DNA of 64,000 nt. Source: Plasmodium relictum (taxonomy: Eukaryota; Apicomplexa; Aconoidasida; Haemosporida; Plasmodiidae). Shown here piece after piece: positions 56,539-64,000 of this stretch. The stretch is from NCBI RefSeq assembly GCF_900005765.1, contig NC_041690.1, positions 248,001 to 312,000 of the forward strand, in the 5' to 3' direction. The position numbers and the translations under genes are program-made. Numbering within the stretch: position 1 is the first letter of the stretch; every line of letters starts with the position of its first letter. Under the pieces are notes generated by a model that made no database searches, was not told the origin of the DNA, and saw nothing but the letters and a program-made list of their open reading frames with translations.

Positions 56539-58839
56539 TTAACTTTTTTTTTCATCTAATATATCAGCTAATCTATTATCTAAGTAATCATCATAATCAA
56601 AAGTATGTCTTCTTGGAGATGTATTATCTTTTTTTTTTTTTTTTTTCTTATTTTTTTCTTTTTTTACTTCCAATTTTAGCCATTCTAATGTATCAAGAAA
56701 AGGAGGGGGGGTATCCTGCAAAGGTAATAGTATGTTAGAATGTTTTGGAAAATTTTCAGGATTAATAAGACTTTCAGTAAATGGATTTAAATTATTTTTC
56801 TTATCTAATTCATCATCTAAGGCTTCATCAACATTATAAATAGGTGGGCCCCCTTCCATTTTCTGTTTTGTTTGTAAATATTTATATTTATCAATAGATG
56901 GCCATAGTTTTTTTATTTCGTTTTCCTCTTCTTGACAAAGAAAATCAGTATCATTTATTATCATTTCTCTAAATTTTCTTAAAATTTTCTTAATATTTTT
57001 AATACCATATAAAAGAACATTTTTAGGTAACATTCTGCAATCAGTCCAAATTTCTACAACTAGCATCTGTTTAGGATCAGTAAATTCACATCTTTCTTCA
57101 CACCAATATTTTGTAGCAATTTTATGAACAGCAATACGTACCATTCTGCATGTGCTAAAACTAGCACTTATAGGCATATAATTTTTATTAACAACCTCAA
57201 AAACTTCTCTTTTTTTCATACATTCATTATCTGATCCTAATTCCCTTTTATATAGTCCTTTTTCATAAGTTAACCAATGACCTTTGCCATATTCTATTTT
57301 AATAGAAATATCAATATACCCATTTTCTTTTAATGTGCATATATATTGCTCTTTATTAACTATTTTTAAATGAGAAGGCAATGGAATCATTCCTGCTACT
57401 AGCATTAATGGCCCTTTAAAAATTAAACGTATATTACTTTCTACATTTATTTCTTTACTATATATGCACACGTCAGACATATTTAATGCTATTTCAAGTA
57501 AGTCTTCTTGCACATTATCAATTTTAGTATCTTCATTCATATTATGTACTTTAATCGCAACTATTGAATAACCATATATTTGAGTTTGACAAACATATTT
57601 TAAAAGAGAACCAAAAGTATGCCCATCCGTTATATTTAATGGCCCTATGTAGAACTTCTGATATAACTTTCCACTTTGTGGATATTTGATTATATCTGTT
57701 GCTTCTTCAACTTTTATATCGTTTGGCCCAAAATCATATTTGTCAATAAAATTTTCCCTATGTATACTAGTATTTATAACATTTTCTTTATCTTCTTTTT
57801 TTTTTTCATCTTCTTCATTCGTGAGATTCATTGATATAATATTCATTTTATTCCTGTTCTTTTTTTTCATTTCTTCTCTTTCTTTTCGTTTTTCATAAAA
57901 ATCAGAATAATTACCAAAAAAATTAGCATCTCCATAACCTAGTCCACTTCTATCTCTTCTAACACTAAATCTTGGATAAAAAAGAAATGGATAAAAAATA
58001 TGTCTTGGCTCATCTCCACTCACTTCTTCTTTATTAAAAAAATCAAACAGTTTCTTATAAATTGGATAGTGGTTCACATTAAAGTCTATTGCTCTAAAAC
58101 TCCCCCAATATTCAATAGGCATTCTTTTCATTTTCGGCTCAACCAAAGTTCGTAACGTTCTTATCTCATAATCATTGTCATCATCATCATATCCAATATC
58201 ATCTTTCCATTCACCTTTATTAAGAAGAACCCAATTTTTCCATGTATATAAATCTCCTTCAAAAAATCCTTTCTTTTTTAAGAATAAAAAATCTTGAATA
58301 TTTATTAAGCGATTTGTTTCACGTTCATTATTTTTTGCCTTTTCTGACAATTTTTTTAAAAAATAAATAAAAAAATAATAATAATTGTGGATTCTTAGGT
58401 TATCATTTTTGTACTTATAATCTAAAATAACATTTGTTAGTCCTTCTGGAGTTCTAAAAGCATCTTTTGGGAAACGTGGCTCATAACCACTACTACTGCA
58501 ACTTTTAATTTGCTCTATATACGCGTCTATTTCTTCTTTTTTCACTTCATATTTTTTTATAAAATTTTTTTTATTAAATATTTTATAACTTTCGTTCGAT
58601 TTATCTGAATGATTATAAATTGAATGTTTATGTCTTCTCTTTTTTATTAGTTCAATTTTTTTTTTTTTTTTTAATGGTAGCAATATTTTTCTATTATTCT
58701 TTTTAATATCTGTTCCTAAGTTTCCTAAAAAGAATATATTTTTTCCAGTTTCAGGAAATGAAAATCTGCCAATTTTTAAAGAATTATAAGTGCAAAATAT
58801 TATTATATAAATCCATATTAGAATTACAATAAACCGCAT
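56539..58839 (-). CDS. RNA polymerase alpha-subunit-like protein, probable apicoplast
   Basis: A 766-residue intronless gene. It begins with a signal sequence (MRFIVILIWIYIIIFCTY), followed by a Lys/Arg-rich, low-acid stretch (about 45-75), the classic apicoplast leader. A 300-residue unrecognised region (conserved-looking, many Trp/Tyr/Pro) precedes a bacterial alpha N-terminal domain at about 395-625. There: FYIGPLNITDGHTFGSLLKY (bacterial PLERGxGHTLGNALRR), EDLLEIALNMSDV, FKGPLMLVAGMI, IEYGKGHW, FSTCRMVRIAV and LVVEIWTDCRMLPKNVLL. These are the dimerisation and assembly segments. The Arg pair of LRR is replaced here by K-Y. No alpha-CTD is seen; the tail is Lys-rich. The apicoplast genome encodes beta/beta' but not alpha, so alpha must be imported; this fits. 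Confidence 0.8.
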   Translation of the reverse strand: MRFIVILIWIYIIIFCTYNSLKIGRFSFPETGKNIFFLGNLGTDIKKNNRKILLPLKKKKKIELIKKRRHKHSIYNHSDKSNESYKIFNKKNFIKKYEVKKEEIDAYIEQIKSCSSSGYEPRFPKDAFRTPEGLTNVILDYKYKNDNLRIHNYYYFFIYFLKKLSEKAKNNERETNRLINIQDFLFLKKKGFFEGDLYTWKNWVLLNKGEWKDDIGYDDDDNDYEIRTLRTLVEPKMKRMPIEYWGSFRAIDFNVNHYPIYKKLFDFFNKEEVSGDEPRHIFYPFLFYPRFSVRRDRSGLGYGDANFFGNYSDFYEKRKEREEMKKKNRNKMNIISMNLTNEEDEKKKEDKENVINTSIHRENFIDKYDFGPNDIKVEEATDIIKYPQSGKLYQKFYIGPLNITDGHTFGSLLKYVCQTQIYGYSIVAIKVHNMNEDTKIDNVQEDLLEIALNMSDVCIYSKEINVESNIRLIFKGPLMLVAGMIPLPSHLKIVNKEQYICTLKENGYIDISIKIEYGKGHWLTYEKGLYKRELGSDNECMKKREVFEVVNKNYMPISASFSTCRMVRIAVHKIATKYWCEERCEFTDPKQMLVVEIWTDCRMLPKNVLLYGIKNIKKILRKFREMIINDTDFLCQEEENEIKKLWPSIDKYKYLQTKQKMEGGPPIYNVDEALDDELDKKNNLNPFTESLINPENFPKHSNILLPLQDTPPPFLDTLEWLKLEVKKEKNKKKKKKKDNTSPRRHTFDYDDYLDNRLADILDEKKS

Positions 58840-59936
58840 TATATAGAATATTTTATTGGTTTTTTTTTTTATTTCGATTTAAATAAATATTTTTCTCTGC
58901 CATTCATCTTGAAAAAATATATATCAACTTTTTTATCATAACCCAAAGTTATATATATATATTTTTTTAATAAATTTTTATTTTATCCTGTTTTAAATAT
59001 ATATGAATAAAAAAAAATTTCATACATATTTAAAAAAGGATTTTTTTCTTTACAGAATTAAAAATTTATTATTTTATTTTTTTTTTTTTTTTCTTTAACC
59101 AAAAAAATTTTTTATTACGCATATTGGGAAAGCTTTCCATTATGTGCGTATTTAAACAAAATAATATTTTATTTTGCATTAATAAAAAATAAATTTTCCA
59201 ATTTTTTTTTTAGTTAATTTAAGATAGATATTTTTCATTTAATAATATTTTTGAATAGTTAATCATCAATTTTCCAGATATATTTTTCATTTTTTTATGT
59301 CTGGATTAAACTTTGTTTTTGCTTTTATATTTGTTTTTTTCATTTTTATTTTTATTTTTGTTTTTGTTTTTGTTTTTGTTTTTGTTTTTTCTCATTCTTT
59401 TTCTTTTTTTTTAAATCCATATCTATTGAAAATATTAATGTAAAATTGTAAAAAGTTCTTATCTTTTAATATATTAACTAATTTGAAGGAAAAAAAAAAA
59501 AGTCATATATGTAATAACAGTACATAAAAGAATTGTAAAAATAATATATCATATTGAAAATAATATTTTTCTATTAAAATAAATATTTTCCTTTTTTTTT
59601 TTTTTAGGTGTTTGTCTTTATAATATTTTTTTATTTCCCATTATAATTGATCCACCCCAAAAATAAAATAAGGTAAAATAATAGCTGAACAATACAATAA
59701 TGTATTAGAAACTCTAAAGTTTTTGTTTTTTAAATCTTTAACAAATATAAAATTAAATGAAATAAGAAATAACTTAAATGTTCTCTAAAAATTATTTAAA
59801 AAAAATAGTAGAAATATAATATTAAAATTACATTTGACATTATAAAAAAAAAATAAAATAAGAGTTGCAGAAAAACTAATGCCGACTTTCTTGAATATTT
59901 TATTTTTTTTTAGAGAATCCAACTAAATTGTAAATA
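58840..59936. other. Divergent promoter region, RNAP alpha-like and PDI genes
   Basis: About 1.1 kb between divergent gene starts, with a TTTTTG repeat and poly-T runs. No extra gene is visible. Confidence 0.6.
59343..59390. repeat. (TTTTTG/TTTTTA)n repeat
   Basis: A run of six-base units TTTTTA then TTTTTG (at least five of the latter), a minor microsatellite. Confidence 0.8.
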
Positions 59937-62105
59937 ATGAGTTATTGTAATTTGTTGATTCTTTTATATCTTTTTATTCAAATATATTCAACAGAAAATG
60001 ATACTCAGAAGAATAATGAAATTTACAACTTAGATATGAATGATTATGATAAAATTATAAATGATCAAGAAAATTTCACATTTTTGGTTGTATATACTCA
60101 TTGGTGCCATTGGTCTAATTTATTATTAGAAGATTTAGAAAAAATATCTAAACTGTTAAAGTACAGTAATAATATAAAAATAGCTAAAATTAATGCTGCT
60201 GTAAACAGTTCAATAATAGAAAAATTGAATGTATATGGATATCCATCTTTATTTATGATAAAGGAAAATAACATAAATAGATATAATGGAATAAGAAGTA
60301 TAAGAGGGATAGTGCTATGGGTATATGAGCATTTAGATGAAAGTGTATTTGAAATAGATAATAAAGAAAAATTGAATGCTTTCTTAGAACTTGATGAATA
60401 TAATAATTCTATTTTGTTTTTTGTGAGCAGAAACAAAAAGGAAGACACAGTAATGATTGAATTAGTTAAATTATGCGTACTAGCAGGTTATACTTTTTGT
60501 TTTTATATGAAAGATGAAAATATAATTGATTATTTTGAAAATACTATAATTTTGAAAAAATATAATTTTGATTATAAACAACTACCAAATAAAGAAATTT
60601 ATACAGTTTTATTTAAAAATAATGACTTTGATGAATATTTTTATTTTCTGGATGAAGAATTAAATATAATATACGAGACTGATTATTCAAAAGAAGAAAA
60701 AATAGAAGCACTAATAAAATGCCTTTCAGAAAAAGTTGAACCTTTAGTTATAAAATTTTCTGAATATTATTATTCTTTATTATTTTCTGAAAATAAAGTT
60801 ACTTTATTTATATTATATAATGATATAAATCAGTTAAATAAATCAGATATAATTAAAAGCGCAAAAAAATATAAGAACATTACGTTTTCAATATCAGGAA
60901 ATCAAGAAGTTTTCGAAAAAAGATTATTAGGTGAATTACTAATAGATGATTTAAAAAAAACAGTAATGAGAATTATAGAATTCAAGGGGCCCATATTAAT
61001 CCCATATAAATATAAACCAATAAATGATGATATAGAAATAAATAAAAAGGTCAATTCTTTAATAATTTATTTTATATAACTTTTTTTTTTTTGCTTCAGT
61101 AATTTTATGAAGAATATTATATATTCATACATAGTATTCTTTATTTTATTTTACTATTTTATTTTTCTTTTTATATGTGATGAGAGTTTTTTAAATATAT
61201 AAATTTTTTTTAATGACAATATATTTAATATTTTATATAATATAAAAATATAGAATAAAAATGAAAAAAAAAAAAAAAATTATTTCCTTGTAGAGTATAG
61301 AAGAGTTCATTGAAGGGTTCATGGAAGATAAGAAATATTTTTACAGAAAAAGTGAACGACCATTACCTGATGAATATAATAATGGATATGTAAAAATCAT
61401 TGTTGCTGATACATACGATGAATATATATTTAAAAAAGATAAAAATGTTTTAGTATTATACTATGCTCCATGGTGTGGTCATTGTCATAAATTAGAACCT
61501 ATATATAGAGAAATTGGGAAAAGATTAAAATTATATAGTTCTAAATATAAAGAGTATAATGATGATATAATTATAAGTAAAATAGATGCAGTAAACAATG
61601 AAGTATACAATATATCTATAGGTCAGAGAAATAATAATATTCATATATAATATATAATTCAATATACATTTTTTTATCTATACATACAGCTATTCATTCA
61701 TTTTATTATAATTATTATTTTTTTTTTTATATTTTTAGAAGCATATCCTACTATTTATTTATATACAAAATCAAATAAAAAAGAACCCATTAAATATCTT
61801 GGAGTAAGGACTGTTCAAAGTATTGTTACATGGATATATGAAAATGTAAAAAAAAAAAAAAAATAAAATAAACATATATATATGTTATCAATATATTTTT
61901 CATATCTTAGTCATAAAAGACTAATTTAATTTGATAATATTTTAATATATTAACTTTTGTAGTTAAATTATCGCTTATTGAAATAATTAAAATTTTAATT
62001 TCAATTTTTTTTTTTTTCTAGACAAATACAAATTTGGATATATCAAAATTACTTAGCCTAAATTTGGATGAAGAACAACTTTTTGAAAATTATGAAGAAT
62101 TATGA
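59937..62105 (+). CDS. PDI-14: Protein disulfide isomerase (PDI-14-like)
   Basis: Read as join(59937..61049, 61294..61621, 61739..61845, 62022..62105), in phase, 543 residues. There is a signal peptide (about 1-18, LLILLYLFIQIYS). The first thioredoxin fold (about 35-135) has WCHWS (C57-H-W-S60), not CxxC, with cis-Pro P103 in YGYPSLF. The middle (about 135-370) has two diverged b-type folds. The second catalytic domain has YYAPWCGHCHKLEP (C432/C435) and EAYPTIYLY as its cis-Pro loop. It ends YEEL, a plausible ER-retrieval signal, so an ER-lumen enzyme. Layout and size match the chromosome-14 PDI of P. falciparum (553 residues, from memory). The CxxS site suggests the first domain does not oxidise and may capture mixed disulfides or isomerise. 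Confidence 0.9.
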
Positions 62106-62508
62106 ATATTCTAAATTTTTTGTTTTATTCCTTTTTTTTTATTTATATATTTGTTTTAATTTCTTTTTTTTTTTTTTTTTTTGTGAAGGGGACGTCTTAA
62201 AATATTTGCGAGTGTATTATATGTGTTTGCACTCGCATATAATTTGCAAGTTTCTACTTTTAATTTTTATGTATATTGATATAATACTATATTAATTAAA
62301 ATTTTTTTTCTTATATTTTATTCTAATTTAATTATTAATGAATTTATCACTTTGTATTTTTTTATGTATCATTTGATTAGATATATTTATTACAAAAAAA
62401 GTTATTTCCAAAATTTTTTTTTTTTTTCTTTAAGGATAATAGTTCACTTTTCTTTTTTTTTTTCCACCGAAATAAAAACAATTTTCTTAATTTTTTAATT
62501 TTTTTATA
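62106..62508. other. Short intergenic region
   Basis: About 400 bases between two plus-strand genes; poly-T runs, no supportable gene. Confidence 0.65.
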
Positions 62509-63314
62509 ATGACTCAGTGTGTTTGGGAATTATTAAGTATAGAAAAATCTTTCATGAATCTATACGATAATTATGGGAAGAATTCTATAAATAACATTTC
62601 TAATAATGATGAATTCGATCATTTTAATGATTCAAAAATAATCACTGAGAAAGTTGATTATGATTACACAGATGAATTATCAAAACATTCTAAAATAATA
62701 AATGATAAAAATAAATTAAAGTTTAAAAAAATTATGAATAAATTTTTTATTTCAGACATTTCTAAATACGTTAAAGCATATGTAAAAAAAAATGATAGCA
62801 ATGTTCGAAGCGAAATAGGTAAAATATTTTTTTTAAAATAATAATAAATGTGTATGTAAACATAAACATATATTTTGTTTTTAAGGAATTACATCAAAAA
62901 AAAATCCCATGTCGGAGGAAGAAAGATTTTGGATAAATAGTTACATTTATAATTTTATAAGTCATTGTCTACTCACATATAATGATTGTAAGCATTATAT
63001 AGTTATAACAAGCAGTAAAAATTTAATTCAAAAGTTAACAGGAACTGGTATTATTTAAAGGAGTCAGAAAAAAAAATTAAATAAAAAAAAGTAAAAAAAA
63101 AATTTTTAATTAAATTTCTTTTATAGGATATGGATACTATGGTGTTTATTTTACGAATGGAAAAAAAATAGAAGGGTTAGGAAACTTATTTATAAATATA
63201 AAACAAGTTAGACATATAAGTTTTAGTATAATGAGAACATTGCAAACAAAAACAGCATCAGATAGATCTGCATCTAATAATGATGAAGCATGCAGCTTTA
63301 TTATTATGTTGTAA
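62509..63314 (+). CDS. Unknown conserved-looking protein, three exons
   Basis: Read as join(62509..62818, 62886..63047, 63127..63314), in phase, 219 residues, introns 67 and 79 bases. I do not recognise it. Residues 1-105 are charged and helical with an Asn/Asp patch. The C-terminal half looks folded: a helix (EEERFWINSYIYNFISHCLL), a strand (KHYIVITSS), a Gly-rich loop (LTGTGYGYYGVYF), then NLFINIKQVRHISFSIMRTL. The strand layout loosely recalls Tctex-type dynein light chains, but no diagnostic motif is present. No signal or membrane segment is visible, so a cytosolic protein is likely. A fourth exon is possible: splicing from TT|GTAATA at 63312 to an acceptor at 63463 would swap the last codon for about 11 residues. 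Confidence 0.6.
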
Positions 63315-64000
63315 TAATTATTACAATATACTATTATAAATACATTATTTTTTTTTTTTTTACTTTAAAATAGCGTTTGACCTAATTTTTAATTATATAA
63401 AAATAATAAAAATAAAACTATTTGAATAAAATTTTCATTTTATTTTTTTATTCTTTAAAATAGAACTTTTTCTTATAAATTTATTAATTCTCCCTAAATA
63501 CAGAGAAAAAAAATTTAAACCAATTATAGGTTTTAGCTTATATACAGGAAAGAATGCTTTTAAAAATTGTATAACTACATATGGCCATCCTTAAATTTTT
63601 GATATTTATTAAAAATTTAGACACATATATTACACCATAATAATTTTTTAAAACTACAAAATCACGGTGTTCATGTCTTCTAATTTTTTTAAACCAAACT
63701 GTATTTAAGACTTTATGAATTATCACATAGTCTACGTAAATCTTATTTTATAGTTTTTGAAAAATGAAAGCTTATAATTTCTAATTATTTTCTTAAAATA
63801 TATATCTATTTATCTATTTTAAATATTAACATTTAATGATAAAGATCTTATTATTCTGTAAAGCTAAATATAATATTATGTAATAGTTATGAAAATGTAA
63901 TAATCTAAATAAAAATAAATGTTATATATTTTATATATAACCTATTTATTAGTAAGATAATAAAAACATAAATAAAATGATACAAAGGGAAAATATATAC
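63315..64000. other. Right-hand flank, no clear gene
   Basis: AT-rich. A 55-codon open stretch at about 63430-63594 without an ATG carries non-random-looking sequence (KFKPIIGFSLYTGKNAF), but no gene could be assigned. It may be a missed terminal exon or chance. The rest holds nothing recognisable. Confidence 0.5.

Noticed and set aside
62509-63314. Tctex-type dynein light chain
   Set aside because: Strand order is loosely similar, but the family's conserved W-D and N-x-T positions are not seen.

Overview
The window is nuclear DNA from a malaria parasite (Plasmodium or a close haemosporidian relative). The evidence is extreme A+T richness between genes, long (TA)n and poly-A/T tracts, Asn/Lys-rich low-complexity protein segments, short AT-rich GT-AG introns with T-rich acceptors, an ApiAP2-type protein, and proteins with signal-plus-basic leaders of the kind used for apicoplast import. 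The gene order (PDI-14-like, dihydroorotase, TBC, DnaJ, nucleoporin-like) resembles, from memory, the right part of P. falciparum chromosome 14 around PF3D7_14725-14737. The species cannot be fixed from the sequence; the composition would suit an avian parasite such as P. gallinaceum or P. relictum. No mobile elements, virus-derived elements, CRISPR arrays or rRNA were seen.

Layout. 1.9-7.0 kb: a secreted Cys-rich protein and two SFT2-family Golgi membrane proteins (3174-3665 and the four-exon gene 5810-6986). 9.7-12.4 kb: an RBM39-like splicing factor. 12.4-17.9 kb: a 5.5 kb divergent intergenic region, the longest here. 17.9-24.3 kb: a 2,127-residue ApiAP2-like protein with one AP2 domain near its C-terminus. 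24.7-26.4 kb: a NUFIP1/Rsa1-like snoRNP assembly factor, divergent from MCM10 (27.5-29.0 kb). 29.9 kb: a small unknown protein. 31.6-33.5 kb: an Asn-rich nucleoporin-like protein. 35.2-37.7 kb: an F-box/LRR-like protein. 39.0-42.6 kb: a six-exon gene ending in what reads as a CKK (CAMSAP) microtubule minus-end-binding domain. 43.6-44.5 kb: a DNAJC9-like histone co-chaperone. 46.7-48.6 kb: a TBC1D5-like Rab GAP. 49.9 kb: a small membrane protein with an acidic Lys/Glu tail. 51.1-52.2 kb: dihydroorotase. 52.97 kb: tRNA-Lys(UUU). 54.1-55.9 kb: a seven-exon NudC-like CS-domain protein with a bipartite leader. 56.5-58.8 kb: a nuclear-encoded RNA polymerase alpha-like subunit with an apicoplast-type leader. 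59.9-62.1 kb: a PDI-14-like ER disulfide isomerase. 62.5-63.3 kb: a three-exon unknown.

There are no operons: genes lie on both strands, each with its own AT-rich flanks. By function they are mostly housekeeping: secretory traffic (SFT2 pair, TBC1D5-like GAP, PDI), nuclear RNA, replication and histone handling (RBM39, NUFIP1, MCM10, DNAJC9, nucleoporin), pyrimidine synthesis (DHOase) and probable apicoplast genes. The least expected reads are the CKK-domain protein, the apicoplast alpha subunit, the targeted NudC-like protein and the large AP2 protein. I built the exon structures by reading splice sites and phase by hand; all close in frame but none has transcript support.
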